Assembly: GCA_016704465.1 (NCBI GenBank)
Contig: JADJAD010000012.1
Coordinates: 62,001-126,000, forward strand
Source: Gemmatimonadota bacterium
GTDB lineage: Bacteria; Gemmatimonadota; Gemmatimonadetes; Gemmatimonadales; Gemmatimonadaceae
Direction of reading: 5' to 3'
DNA length: 64,000 nucleotides
Numbering within the stretch: position 1 is the stretch's first letter; each line of letters opens with the position of its first letter. The notes under the pieces are model-generated. The model worked only from the letters and a program-made list of their open reading frames with translations. It did no database searches and was not told where the DNA came from. Below, one piece after another: positions 28,202-36,612 of this stretch. The position numbers and the translations under genes are program-made.

Positions 28202-28744
28202 ATGATCCATCCGTGGCGCGACCTCGAGCCTGGCCCCCACCCGCCGGACGAGGTCACGGCAATCATCGAGATCCCGAGGGGGAGCCGCAACAAGTACGAG
28301 CTGGACAAGGACACCGGGATGTTCAAGCTCGACCGCGTGCTCTATTCGGCGGTCCACTATCCGGGTGACTACGGGTTCATTCCCCGGACGCTGCACGAGG
28401 ACAACGATCCGCTCGACATCATCGTGCGCATCGACGAGCCGACCTTTCCCGGGTGCCAGATTGCCTGTCGCCCGATCGGCGTGCTGAAAATGCTGGATCG
28501 TGGTGAGCCTGACGACAAGATCCTGGCGGTCCCGTCGCAGGACCCGCTGGGAGTCGAGTACTACGACATTGCCGACGTGCCACGGCACTACCTGGCAGAA
28601 ATCGAGCACTTCTTCCAGATCTACAAGGACCTCGAGGGCAAGCGTGTGCAGATCGTGGGCTGGGAGAAGAGCGAGGTCGCGATGCAGGTGATCATGGAGT
28701 CGATCGACCGGTATGCCGCGCTCTACCGGACTGCGACGACCTGA
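28202..28744 (+). CDS. ppa: Inorganic pyrophosphatase (family I)
   Basis: 180 residues, the normal size. Active-site segments are visible: EIPRGSRNKYELDK, VHYPGDYGFIPRTL, and EDNDPLDIIV (Mg-binding aspartates), plus KILAVPSQDP. It hydrolyses pyrophosphate to phosphate in the cytosol, pulling biosynthetic reactions forward. It stands alone and converges with the ketosynthase gene; the region between them is full of palindromes and tandem repeats. Confidence 0.95.
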   Translation: MIHPWRDLEPGPHPPDEVTAIIEIPRGSRNKYELDKDTGMFKLDRVLYSAVHYPGDYGFIPRTLHEDNDPLDIIVRIDEPTFPGCQIACRPIGVLKMLDRGEPDDKILAVPSQDPLGVEYYDIADVPRHYLAEIEHFFQIYKDLEGKRVQIVGWEKSEVAMQVIMESIDRYAALYRTATT

Positions 28745-28796
28745 CGCAGGGCTGCACGCCGTCGCGGCGTCGGCTGCCTAACGCACGCACGATGGG

Positions 28797-28899
28797 CCCG
28801 GCACCGCCGGGCGGTGGCGCGCCACCCCCCGGGCCCCGGGCCCGACGGCCGTCCTACGGCCGTCCTACGGCCGTCCTACGGCCGTCCTACGGCCGTCCT
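28797..28899. repeat. Palindromes and five perfect 11-bp tandem repeats
   Basis: CCCGGC/GCCGGG hairpin at 28797-28811, a perfect 14-bp palindrome GGTGGCGCGCCACC at 28813-28826, GC-rich palindromic filler, then five identical copies of ACGGCCGTCCT at 28845-28899. The last copy overlaps the stop codon of the ketosynthase gene. A hairpin-rich bidirectional terminator between converging genes is a reasonable reading. Confidence 0.85.
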
Positions 28900-30142
28900 A
28901 CGACGCATAGCGACGCATCACCAGCGCCGCGTTGATCCCGCCGAAGCCGAAGGAGTTCGAGATCAGGTGCTCGACGCGTCGATCGGTGCCGGCATTGGTG
29001 ACGTGCGACAAGTTGCAGGCGCTGTCCGCCTCCTCCAGGTTGACCGTCGGGGGGAGCCATTCGCGCTGCAGGGCAAGGGCGCAGATCGCGGCCTCGATCG
29101 CCCCGGATGCGCCGAGTGCGTGGCCGTAGTACCCCTTGGTGCCGCTCACCGGAATGCGAGTTGCGAGTTCCCCAAGCACCTGGGTGATGGCGAGCGACTC
29201 GGTCGGGTCGTTGAGCGGGGTGGACGAGGCGTGGGCGTTGACGTAGTCGATTTCTGCCGGCGACACCCGCGCGTCGGCGAGCGCGAGGCGCATAGCCCGC
29301 GCGGCCTGGCTGCCATCGGGGCGCGGGGCGGTCATGTGATGGGCGTCGTTGGTCTGCCCGAAGCCGAGGACCTCGGCGTAGATCCGGGCGCCGCGCGCCC
29401 GCGCGCGATCGAGCTCCTCGAGGATGAGCACCGACGCCCCCTCGCCCATGACGAAGCCGTCGCGATCCTTGTCGAACGGGCGCGAGGCGTGTTCGGGGTC
29501 GTCGTTGCGGGTGGACATGGCACGAATCAGGGCAAACGCCCCGAAGCAGAGCGGGGCAAGCGGCGCCTCGGCGCCACCGGCGATCATCACGTCGGCGTAG
29601 CCGTCGCGGATCTGCCGAAAGGCGTCGCCGATGGCGATCGTCCCCGAGGCGCAGCTCATGGCGTTGGTGCTGTTGGGCCCCTGCACGCCGAACTCGATGG
29701 CAATGTTGCAGCTGGAGGCACCGCCGAAGACGGCGAGGGCGAGCGTGGCATCGACCGCGCGCAATCCGTCGCGCAGGAAGACCCCGAGCTGCTCCTCGGC
29801 ATAGCCGATGCCGCCGAGCGCCGTCCCCATCATGGCCCCGATGCGCTCGCGGTCCTCGCGCGCGAGGTCGAGCTCCGAATCCTCCATGGCCATCCGGGCG
29901 GCAATGACCGAGAACTGTCCGAAACGATCGAGGCGCTTGGCGCGCCGGGCCTCGAGGTGGTCGGTCGGAACGAAGTCAGCCACCTCGGCGGCATTGTGCG
30001 ACCGAAAGATCGAGGGGTCGAAGCGCGTGAGGGTACGCACGGCGGAGCGGCGGGCACGCAAGCCGTCCCATAGTCCCTCACGGAGCAGTCCGATCGGGGT
30101 GATGGCACCGATGCCTGTAACGACGACGCGACGTGAATTCAT
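28898..30142 (-). CDS. Beta-ketoacyl synthase (FabF/KS-alpha type)
   Basis: 414 residues from the ATG at 30140-30142 (MNSRRVVVTGIGAITPIG); the longer open frame upstream belongs to the neighbour gene in another frame. The Cys-His-His triad is intact: AMSCASGTI (Cys), NAHASSTPLND (His) and YYGHALGASG (His). The C-terminal NSFGFGGINAALV is typical of the fold. It condenses acyl and malonyl units on a carrier protein in the cytosol. It is the last gene of a seven-gene run and no fabD, fabG or acpP is nearby, so a specialised rather than housekeeping role is favoured (inference). ATG overlaps the upstream stop (ATGA). Confidence 0.85.
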   Translation of the reverse strand: MNSRRVVVTGIGAITPIGLLREGLWDGLRARRSAVRTLTRFDPSIFRSHNAAEVADFVPTDHLEARRAKRLDRFGQFSVIAARMAMEDSELDLAREDRERIGAMMGTALGGIGYAEEQLGVFLRDGLRAVDATLALAVFGGASSCNIAIEFGVQGPNSTNAMSCASGTIAIGDAFRQIRDGYADVMIAGGAEAPLAPLCFGAFALIRAMSTRNDDPEHASRPFDKDRDGFVMGEGASVLILEELDRARARGARIYAEVLGFGQTNDAHHMTAPRPDGSQAARAMRLALADARVSPAEIDYVNAHASSTPLNDPTESLAITQVLGELATRIPVSGTKGYYGHALGASGAIEAAICALALQREWLPPTVNLEEADSACNLSHVTNAGTDRRVEHLISNSFGFGGINAALVMRRYAS

Positions 30143-30714
30143 GCCGTGGATTTTGACGGAGACGAGGGCGGGTCGATGCCCGGCGGGGTGCCAGCCGACA
30201 GCCCGAGATGCTGCTCGGCGACGCGAGCGAGGCCTTCGAGCGTGCGCGAAGCGATGCCGTGGACGAAGACCGGGCCGATGACGGCGGTGGCCGCGACGAC
30301 GCCGATCAGCGGCCAGCGCGGGCCGTCCCAGGCGTGCACCAGCCGCACGAGCGTGCCGTCGCCATCGGGGAGCGGATGGAAGGACCACTCCACGTCCATC
30401 CGGGTGGTGATGCCGCCGATGTGGCGGAATCGGACCGCGGGGGCCGACTCGTTCACTGACATGTGCGAGAGCCACCAGGTCGGCCAGTTGAGCGGACCGA
30501 ATGGTCGGTTGGCGCTCATCTCGACGATGCCCCCGCCGTCGCTGGCGCGCTCGCGAAAGCGCACGAAGCGGTAGTGCCCGAGGTATGCGGGCCAGTGCTC
30601 GACGTGGCGGGCGAGGTCGAAGATCTCGGCGATGCCGGCGCGGACCACGCGTTCGTCCACGGTTTCCATGGCGCGACCGACGGGGAGCGGGCCTAACGAG
30701 AACGGGTCGCGCAT
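30139..30714 (-). CDS. SRPBCC/polyketide-cyclase-like protein
   Basis: 191 residues with an SRPBCC-type pattern: VRAGIAEIFDLARHVEHWPAYL at the N-terminus, WPTWWLSHMSVNESAP in the middle, MDVEWSFHPLPDGDGTLVRL, and a long C-terminal helix with HGIASRTLEGLARVAEQHLG. Members bind hydrophobic ligands in a deep pocket, and several act as aromatases/cyclases on poly-keto chains. Position between the methyltransferase and ketosynthase supports a cyclase or lipid-intermediate-binding role (inference). It overlaps the ketosynthase start by 4 bp and follows the methyltransferase by 19 bp. A hydrophobic stretch near 137-152 could be membrane-associated. Confidence 0.72.
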   Translation of the reverse strand: MRDPFSLGPLPVGRAMETVDERVVRAGIAEIFDLARHVEHWPAYLGHYRFVRFRERASDGGGIVEMSANRPFGPLNWPTWWLSHMSVNESAPAVRFRHIGGITTRMDVEWSFHPLPDGDGTLVRLVHAWDGPRWPLIGVVAATAVIGPVFVHGIASRTLEGLARVAEQHLGLSAGTPPGIDPPSSPSKSTA

Positions 30715-30733
30715 GCGGGCACGGGAGGCGGGA

Positions 30734-31438
30734 TCAGGCGAGTCGGGGCGGGGCCCACGAGGCGGTCAGGCGGAAGCCGGCGCGGCGGCAGACGAGGGCA
30801 TGCGCGCCACAGCTCTCATACACCAGCGCCCGCAGTTCCGCCACCGTGAAGCCACGCAGGACCGAGAGTACCCCATCGTGGCGGCTCACGGGATGGAAGC
30901 GCAGGGGAAAGGAGGCGGTCCAGATGCCGGCCGCGGCGACCCAGCTGCGTCGCAGGTCGCTGATGATGACCCGATGGCGGGCCACGCGATGCATCTCCCG
31001 GACGAACGCCACGAGCGCGTCGCCCTCGAAGTGGTGCGCCACCTGGTGGCAGGCGACCACATCGACGCTGGCATCCGCGAACGGCAGCTGCAACGCCGAG
31101 GCGCACACAGCATGGTTGGCACACCCCCGGGCGCGCGCGGCGAGGCCGGGGTCGAGGTCGAGGGCGATGGACTGCAGGTCGATGCCCCGGGCGGCGCAGA
31201 AGCGCGTGGCGAGGAGGGTGGCTTCGCCCGTCCCGGTCCCGATGTCGAGAAAGCTCGCGCGCCGCGGGAGGTGCGGGGTGCAGTCGCCGAGGGCGCCCAG
31301 CAGTGCCCGCGTGCCACCGAACACCGCATTGGCGACCGCAATGTCGCGGTGCGAGCGTTCGCGCAACGACGGCGGGATGTCCACGCGGTCGAGGATCTCG
31401 GGGTCGCAGCGGCGACGCGGGGTGAGCGACGGACGCAT
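30734..31438 (-). CDS. SAM-dependent methyltransferase (class I)
   Basis: 234 residues. Motif I is FLDIGTGTGE, followed by the acidic end of the next strand (ALDLDPG) and VDVVACHQVAHHFEG (motif IV). The C-terminal half is rich in Arg/His and includes a SVLRGFTVAELRAL helix. It begins directly after the flavin-reductase stop (TGAATG), so the two are coupled. Acceptor unknown; context suggests a small-molecule O- or C-methyltransferase in the cluster (inference). Confidence 0.82.
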   Translation of the reverse strand: MRPSLTPRRRCDPEILDRVDIPPSLRERSHRDIAVANAVFGGTRALLGALGDCTPHLPRRASFLDIGTGTGEATLLATRFCAARGIDLQSIALDLDPGLAARARGCANHAVCASALQLPFADASVDVVACHQVAHHFEGDALVAFVREMHRVARHRVIISDLRRSWVAAAGIWTASFPLRFHPVSRHDGVLSVLRGFTVAELRALVYESCGAHALVCRRAGFRLTASWAPPRLA

Positions 31439-31918
31439 TCAGCGCTCCAACTGCGCGTATCCTCCCCGATAGTACAGCAGCGGTTTCTCATCGCGGGCAT
31501 CGGCGGTCTCGACCTCGGCGACGACGATCGTGTGGTCGCCCCCGTCCAGGCACTGCACGATCCGGCACTCGAGGAAGGCGAGGACATCGTCGAGGATGGC
31601 GGCACCGTGCAAGCTGCGCGAGAAACCGACGCCCTCGAAACGCGCGGCGGAATCGAGGTACGAGAACCGGCGGGACAGTGGCTCCTGCTCGGCGCTGAGG
31701 ACGTTCACCACGATCCACTCGGCCGTGGTGATCACTCGGTGGGTCGACGCCTGGCGATCGATGCACGCGAGGATGAGCGGCGGCTCCAACGAGAGTGAGG
31801 CAAAGGCCGACACGGTCATGCCGTGGTCGCGCCCCTCGTGGTCGAGGGCGGTGACGACGGTCACGCCGCTGGCGAAGCGGCCAAGGACACTGCGAAAGAG
31901 ATCGGAATCCAGGGACAT
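31439..31918 (-). CDS. Flavin reductase-like FMN-binding protein
   Basis: 159 residues, flavin-reductase split-barrel family. Signatures include RFASGVTVVTA at the N-terminus, GMTVSAFASLSLEPPLILACI, and GDHTIVVAEVE. Such proteins supply reduced flavin to a monooxygenase partner or bind FMN themselves. The gene lies 27 bp after an FAD oxidoreductase and directly before the methyltransferase. Pairing of a flavin reductase with an FAD enzyme would fit a two-component monooxygenase (inference). Confidence 0.85.
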   Translation of the reverse strand: MSLDSDLFRSVLGRFASGVTVVTALDHEGRDHGMTVSAFASLSLEPPLILACIDRQASTHRVITTAEWIVVNVLSAEQEPLSRRFSYLDSAARFEGVGFSRSLHGAAILDDVLAFLECRIVQCLDGGDHTIVVAEVETADARDEKPLLYYRGGYAQLER

Positions 31919-31945
31919 GCAGGTAGCCGCGCGTGGGCGCGATCG

Positions 31946-33253
31946 TCAGGAGTTCGTGAGGCGACCCGGCACCGGCTCACCGGGAGTGGTCTCGGAGCCT
32001 CGCACGCCCGCGCCGGGATGCGCGAGGGCGGCGAGGAGGCGAACGATGAAGCCAGGGCGAAGGACCTCGCTGGGGGGGACAAAATCGCCAGTGACTCCGA
32101 CCAGCAGGTCGGCCATGTCGCGGCGATGGGCAAGGACGCGAGCAGTTCGGTCCAGGAGCGAGGGGAAGGCCACGGCGGTGCCGACGATGCGCTCGACCAG
32201 TCGCTTGCCGCGAAAGGCGTGGCGCAGGCAGCGGTCGTAGGCCGCGAGGGCGATGTCGTGGCGGCGCGTCGTGGGGGCGCGTGCCGCCTCGAAGGCGTAC
32301 TGGGTCAGCAGTTCGCCACCGTGCAGCGCGGCATAGATCCCCTCGCCGGTGAACGGATCGAAAAATTCGGCCGCATCGCCGACGAGCGCGCATCCCGGGG
32401 TCCAGGCCCGTCGGGCGCGCGTGTTGAACGGACCGGTGGCGCGCGCAGTCGTTAGGCGCCGCGCGTGGGCGAAGCGTCGCGCGAGGTGGGGGCGCCCGGC
32501 GATCCACTGGTCGAGGAAGTCGCCGGGCGCGCCGCCGATGGCGCGGGCTGCGGCCGCCGGGACCACCACGGCGACGTTGGTCATGCCGTGCCCCACGTCG
32601 GCAAGTCCGAGGTAGCCCGACGCATCGACGTGCATCTCGCCGCAGCGTCCCATCCCGTCCACGCCGCCGTAGTGCGCGACGACGGCCACCCGCCGCGGGA
32701 AGCGCCCCGTGCGCGTCAGCCCGAGTCGGCGCCCGACGACCGTACGCAGCCCGTCGGCCCCGACCACGAGCGGGGCGCGCAGGGTGCGGCGGCCGGCATC
32801 GGTCTCGATGTCGATCCCCTCGACACGTCCGGTCCCGCTGCGCGCGAGGTCGCGCACGACCGATTGCTCGAGCACGCGCGCCCCTGCATGCCGCGCCCGG
32901 TCGAGCAGCAGGGCGTCCAGCTGTCGGCGTGGCAGGGCGAGTCCGCAGTCGCGGAAGCCCCGGAAGCCGTGCGAGGAGACGAACTCGCCGTGGATCACGA
33001 CGCCGTTGGGGGCGCGCACGCGCATCCCCGAGAGTTGTGCCGCGCCGGCGGCTTCGATGGCGCCGAGGACCCCCATTTCGTTCAGGATGCGCGAGGCCTG
33101 CGGGCTGAGGTACTCGGCGCACGGCTTGTCGCGCGGGAAGCGGGCGCGATCGACCACCAGGACGTCGATGCCGGCGCGCGCGAGGAACCACGCGCTTGCG
33201 GCCCCGGCGGGCCCGCCCCCCACCACGATGACCTCGGCATCATGGGTGGCCAC
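31946..33253 (-). CDS. FAD-dependent oxidoreductase (geranylgeranyl-reductase/monooxygenase superfamily)
   Basis: 435 residues, starting with GTG at 33253. Rossmann FAD loop IVVGGGPAGAASAWFLARAG is at 8-29, the second FAD motif GDAAEFFDPFTGEG near 305, and a KPCAEYLSPQA segment near 43-53 resembles the KPCG-LSP element of geranylgeranyl reductases and related hydroxylases. No halogenase WxWxIP motif was seen. It could reduce or hydroxylate a polyketide- or isoprenoid-derived substrate. It is 3 bp downstream of the lipoprotein gene and 27 bp upstream of the flavin reductase, so it belongs to the same operon. Confidence 0.82.
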   Translation of the reverse strand: MATHDAEVIVVGGGPAGAASAWFLARAGIDVLVVDRARFPRDKPCAEYLSPQASRILNEMGVLGAIEAAGAAQLSGMRVRAPNGVVIHGEFVSSHGFRGFRDCGLALPRRQLDALLLDRARHAGARVLEQSVVRDLARSGTGRVEGIDIETDAGRRTLRAPLVVGADGLRTVVGRRLGLTRTGRFPRRVAVVAHYGGVDGMGRCGEMHVDASGYLGLADVGHGMTNVAVVVPAAAARAIGGAPGDFLDQWIAGRPHLARRFAHARRLTTARATGPFNTRARRAWTPGCALVGDAAEFFDPFTGEGIYAALHGGELLTQYAFEAARAPTTRRHDIALAAYDRCLRHAFRGKRLVERIVGTAVAFPSLLDRTARVLAHRRDMADLLVGVTGDFVPPSEVLRPGFIVRLLAALAHPGAGVRGSETTPGEPVPGRLTNS

Positions 33254-33256
33254 GCG

Positions 33257-33709
33257 CTAGCCGCCCACGCGGAGATACGGCTCGCCAGCGATGAACAGTT
33301 GCTCGCCCGTGCGTCGCACGTCGAATTCCAGTCGCGAGGGGGCCGGCGAGGTGAGTTCGATGATGAGGCGCGAATTTTCCACCCGATAGCGTCCCGCGCT
33401 CACGAGGACGTCGACGAGTCCGACGGAGAGGTTGCGTGCAACCAGCACGCGAGCCGCCGAGCCGTCGCCGCCGAACTGCCAGGACGTTTCGGACGAGCGG
33501 GCGAAGCCGAAGTCGTCGACGAAATACACCGCGCGGCGCCAGGTCCCCACGAAGTCGAGGGAGGTGCTGGTGGTGCCGACGCGCCCGAATCGGGCGCTGC
33601 CGGGAGAGACGACGCCGTGGCCATCGCAGCCGGCGAGCGAGAACACCACCGCGCTCGCGACGGCGAGGGGGAGGGAGAACAACCGGGGCGAGCGTCTCCC
33701 GCTGCGCAT
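33257..33709 (-). CDS. Predicted lipoprotein (150 aa)
   Basis: 150 residues from the ATG at 33707-33709, which overlaps the DUF92 stop (TGATG). A basic N-terminus, hydrophobic core and lipobox SLAGC (Cys28) indicate an acylated envelope protein. The mature part is beta-rich (TSLDFVGTWRRAVYFVDDF, YRVENSRLIIELTSP) and lipocalin-like in size, but no motif proves that. It lies between DUF92 and the FAD oxidoreductase in an apparent seven-gene operon, so it may handle or anchor a lipophilic product (inference). Confidence 0.65.
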   Translation of the reverse strand: MRSGRRSPRLFSLPLAVASAVVFSLAGCDGHGVVSPGSARFGRVGTTSTSLDFVGTWRRAVYFVDDFGFARSSETSWQFGGDGSAARVLVARNLSVGLVDVLVSAGRYRVENSRLIIELTSPAPSRLEFDVRRTGEQLFIAGEPYLRVGG

Positions 33710-34503
33710 CAACACCACCTCCCGCACAGCAGCGCCACTGCGGCGCCGGCCATGCAACTCGTTAGGTTCACCGCATCGTTGTCGAATCCCCCCCACCCCC
33801 GGCGACGCGAGGTCTCGGCGCCACAGTCGTGCACCACGCGCTCGGTGGCTTCGGCGCACTGCGGGCACCAGCGCCGCTCCTGGAGTGTCGCGCCAAGCAG
33901 TGTGTCGACCGCCCCCCCTGCCACCCCGCCCAGCACCACCGGAAGCCACACCTCCTTCCCGAAGCCCGACAGCACGGCAACGGTTCCGACAAAGATCGCA
34001 CCAGCGACCATCGCCAGCGTCCCGGCACCCGTGACGGCGCCGGAGGTTCCGGGAGGGACCTGTCGTCTCCCGATCACGCTGCGCGGGACACCGCCGATCG
34101 CGGTCCCGACCTCGGTGGACCACGTGTCTGCCGCCGCCCCGGCCAGCGCCCCCAGCCCCGCGAGTCCCCACCACGGCGACGGTACCAGCACTGCCCCAAG
34201 CGCGCACAGCGCGAAGATGCCACCATTCGCGGCGACTTGCCATGCGTCGCGGGCGCCGCCCTTGGCGAGTACCGCTGCCGTCGCCTTCGCCTTGCGTTCG
34301 TGCCGCCAGCGCGAGAGCAGCGAGGACGAGACGAAAAAGGCCAGCAAGACGGCGGTCCATCGCCAGCCGGCGGCGGTGGCGAGCGTGCCGACCACGACCG
34401 CGCCCCACGCCCCGGATGTCGAGAGTACGTGCGCGCGCCGCGTGGCGAGCGCGAGCATGGCGGCCAGTCCGAGGCCGAGGAGGAAGCGAGTGAGCAGCGA
34501 CAT
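33709..34503 (-). CDS. DUF92 family integral membrane protein (phytyl-phosphate-kinase-like)
   Basis: 264 residues from the ATG at 34501-34503 (MSLLTRFLLG); upstream in-frame residues look untranslated. Six to seven hydrophobic helices and the DUF92 signature ADTWSTEVGTAIGG followed by PRSVIGRRQVPPGTSGAVT are present. The plant homologue VTE6 phosphorylates phytyl monophosphate, so bacterial members may be polyprenol- or phytol-phosphate kinases. Here it opens an operon that ends with a ketosynthase and includes a geranylgeranyl-reductase-like enzyme, a combination that may indicate prenyl chemistry (inference). Confidence 0.8.
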   Translation of the reverse strand: MSLLTRFLLGLGLAAMLALATRRAHVLSTSGAWGAVVVGTLATAAGWRWTAVLLAFFVSSSLLSRWRHERKAKATAAVLAKGGARDAWQVAANGGIFALCALGAVLVPSPWWGLAGLGALAGAAADTWSTEVGTAIGGVPRSVIGRRQVPPGTSGAVTGAGTLAMVAGAIFVGTVAVLSGFGKEVWLPVVLGGVAGGAVDTLLGATLQERRWCPQCAEATERVVHDCGAETSRRRGWGGFDNDAVNLTSCMAGAAVALLCGRWC

Positions 34504-34614
34504 GGATCGGCATGGCAATGTGCGCCTGCCCCTGTGAGGCGCAAGCGGCGCGCACGCGAAGCACGCGGCGAACGCACGCGGTGCGTCATATGTGCCCCAG
34601 GACACCATTCCAGC

Positions 34615-34643
34615 TTGAACGGCGTCACAGTGCCGGTTAGCTT
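34615..34643 (+). promoter_or_regulatory. Sigma-70-like promoter for the V4R-like gene
   Basis: TTGAAC at 34615-34620, 17-bp spacer, TAGCTT at 34638-34643, and the gene start at 34656. The predicted transcription start is within a few bases of the ATG, so the mRNA may be nearly leaderless. Confidence 0.5.
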
Positions 34644-34655
34644 CGCTCGATCCAT

Positions 34656-35288
34656 ATGTCAGAAACGGTCGACGCGCTCCTCCCGCTCTCCTTCCTCGAA
34701 GCTGTACGCAACATCGACAGTCCGGTCGAGGATTTCGAGGCTGAACTCGTAGGCGACCTGCGCAACAAGCGCCTGGGGCTGAGCGAGACCGTGTACAATC
34801 AGATCCGACGCTTCAATGAGTCGGTGAAGCGCGGCCATCGGGCGCCGATCGATGAGGCACGGGGGATCGCGCGCCTGCTCGGCCGACGCCCCGATGCCGA
34901 GGCGGTCTTCCGGGTCGCGGGGCGGCACCTGGCCGAGGAGTCGTACCGGACGATCGGCATGCTCCCGCGCGCCATGATGCGCATCCTGCCGTCGTTCGTG
35001 GCGCGCCCGATGGCCCTGGGCCATTCCCGCCGCATCGCCCGCCGGTACCTGAACGCAAGCATCTCGCGTGTAGGCACGCACGTCTACCTCGAGGTGGAGC
35101 GTTCGGTCACGCAGGATTCTGCGCCGCGCTCGGTGGGCTGCGCGTACTACGAGGCGAGCCTGAAGGAACTGTTGCGGCTGCTGGTGAACAGCGTCGGCGC
35201 CGTGGAGCACGTGCGCTGCGCGACCCGCGGCGAAGGGGCGTGCGCCTGGCGCGCCGAATGGAAACCCACGTCTGGTGCGCAGGAGTAG
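34656..35288 (+). CDS. Hypothetical protein with V4R-like C-terminus
   Basis: 210 residues. The N-terminal half is helical and charged with no known motif. The C-terminal segment (about 165-202) reads YYEASLKELLRLLVNSVGAVEHVRCATRGEGACAWRAEW, spaced Cys residues and a terminal Trp resembling V4R domains, which bind small aromatic or hydrocarbon ligands or metal. No bacteriochlorophyll genes are close, so BchJ identity is not claimed. Its stop is 2 bp before the M24 peptidase start, which suggests one transcript. Confidence 0.5.
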   Translation: MSETVDALLPLSFLEAVRNIDSPVEDFEAELVGDLRNKRLGLSETVYNQIRRFNESVKRGHRAPIDEARGIARLLGRRPDAEAVFRVAGRHLAEESYRTIGMLPRAMMRILPSFVARPMALGHSRRIARRYLNASISRVGTHVYLEVERSVTQDSAPRSVGCAYYEASLKELLRLLVNSVGAVEHVRCATRGEGACAWRAEWKPTSGAQE

Positions 35289-35290
35289 CC

Positions 35291-36478
35291 ATGCCCCGCC
35301 TCACCCCCGAGTCGCTCCCCGAGATCCAGCAGGCGATTGGCGAGGCCGGGCTCGATGGCTGGCTCCTGTACGATTTCCGCGCATCCAACCCGATCGCCCG
35401 CGAGTTTCTCGGCATGGCCGACGCCCATCTCTCGCGGCGCATCTTCGTCCTGATCCCGCGCAGCGGCGTGCCGCTGGCGATCACCCATAACATCGAGCAA
35501 GGGGCCTGGCGTGACTGGCCCGTCGCCTGGCGGCGCGAGCGCTACTCGTCGTGGCGCGAGCTGGAAGGCTACCTGCAGGCGATGGTTGGGGGAAAGCGCC
35601 TTGCCATGGAGTACTCGCCGGGCGACGCGGTGCCGTACCTCGATCGCATCCCCGCCGGGATGCTCGAGCTGATCCGCGAGGCGGGGGCGACGGTGAGCAC
35701 CTCGGGCGAACTCGTGTCGCGCTTCTATGCCACGTGGACCCCCGACAACCTCGCCGCGCACATCCGGTCGGCCGAGCATCTCCACCGCATCGTGCACGAG
35801 GCGTTTGCCCATGCCGGGGCGATGGCCCGCGCCGGGACTCCGATCGCCGAGCATGCGCTGCAGGCGCGCATCATGGCGGCGTTCGACCGGGCAGGGATGG
35901 TGACCTACTCCCCGCCTAACGTGTCGCTTGGCGCCCACGCCGCCGATCCGCACTACGAGCCGTCGGCCGACGCGACCACGCTCATCGTCGCCGACAACCT
36001 CTTGCTCATCGACCTCTGGGCGCGCGAACCGGGGCACCCGTACGCCGACCAGACGTGGATGGGATCGATCGGCGCTCCGAGCGAGCGGGGGCTGGCGATG
36101 TGGAACGTCGTGCGCGATTCACGCGACGCGGCGATCGCCTTCGTCAGCGACAAGGTGGCGGCGGGCGAGGTGGTGCGCGGTGCCGACGTGGACGACGCGG
36201 CGCGTTCGGTCATCGATCGCGCAGGCTTCGGCCAGTACTTCACGCATCGTACCGGCCATTCCATGGACGCGCGCGAGATCCACGGCTCCGGGCCAAACCT
36301 CGACAATCTCGAGACGCGCGACGAACGGTTGCTGATCCCTGGGGTCGGCTTCTCGATCGAACCAGGGATCTACATCCCGGGCGAGATCGGGCTGCGTACC
36401 GAGGTCAACGCCTACGTGGACGAGTCGTCGGTGCTCATCACCCCGGGCGAGATCCAGCGCGACCTGATAATCGCCTGA
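35291..36478 (+). CDS. M24-family Xaa-Pro aminopeptidase-like protein
   Basis: 395 residues from the ATG at 35291, with AGGAG at 35281-35285. The N-terminal creatinase-like domain (about 1-160) precedes the pita-bread catalytic domain. Metal-binding candidates are Asp in LLLIDLWAR, a second Asp in HPYADQTW, His in RTGHSMDAREIHGSG, Glu in FSIEPGIYIPG and Glu in LRTEVNAYV, in the expected order. It likely removes N-terminal residues before proline or hydrolyses creatine-like substrates in the cytosol. Confidence 0.85.
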   Translation: MPRLTPESLPEIQQAIGEAGLDGWLLYDFRASNPIAREFLGMADAHLSRRIFVLIPRSGVPLAITHNIEQGAWRDWPVAWRRERYSSWRELEGYLQAMVGGKRLAMEYSPGDAVPYLDRIPAGMLELIREAGATVSTSGELVSRFYATWTPDNLAAHIRSAEHLHRIVHEAFAHAGAMARAGTPIAEHALQARIMAAFDRAGMVTYSPPNVSLGAHAADPHYEPSADATTLIVADNLLLIDLWAREPGHPYADQTWMGSIGAPSERGLAMWNVVRDSRDAAIAFVSDKVAAGEVVRGADVDDAARSVIDRAGFGQYFTHRTGHSMDAREIHGSGPNLDNLETRDERLLIPGVGFSIEPGIYIPGEIGLRTEVNAYVDESSVLITPGEIQRDLIIA

Positions 36479-36486
36479 TCGCCGGG

Positions 36487-36531
36487 CCTGAACGTGGCCT
36501 GAACGCGCGGCCTGAACGCGGGACCTGAACG
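36487..36531. repeat. Four copies of CCTGAACG
   Basis: CCTGAACG at 36487-36494, 36498-36505, 36511-36518 and 36524-36531, in a near-regular 11-13-bp array just after the M24 peptidase stop. Small and imperfect; role unknown. Confidence 0.8.
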
Positions 36532-36612
36532 CCGACGGGCGGCACCGCTTGCCGTATGGCCCGCCGGGTGCATAGCGTAAGAGCAGTCCCCACGGATCGT
36601 CGAGGAAGCACC

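Noticed and set aside
28845..28899. CRISPR-like array from the tandem 11-bp repeats
   Set aside because: The copies are directly adjacent, with no unique spacers and no cas genes.
30143..30475. An N-terminal extension of the ketosynthase in the same open frame
   Set aside because: The 111 extra residues are Arg/His-rich and lie over the SRPBCC gene in another frame; the FabF start (MNSRRVVVTGIG) matches the family.
34656..35288. Phototrophy: V4R-like protein, DUF92 and a geranylgeranyl-reductase-like enzyme together
   Set aside because: No bch, puf or crt gene occurs in the window and each family has non-photosynthetic members, so a photosynthesis locus is not supported.
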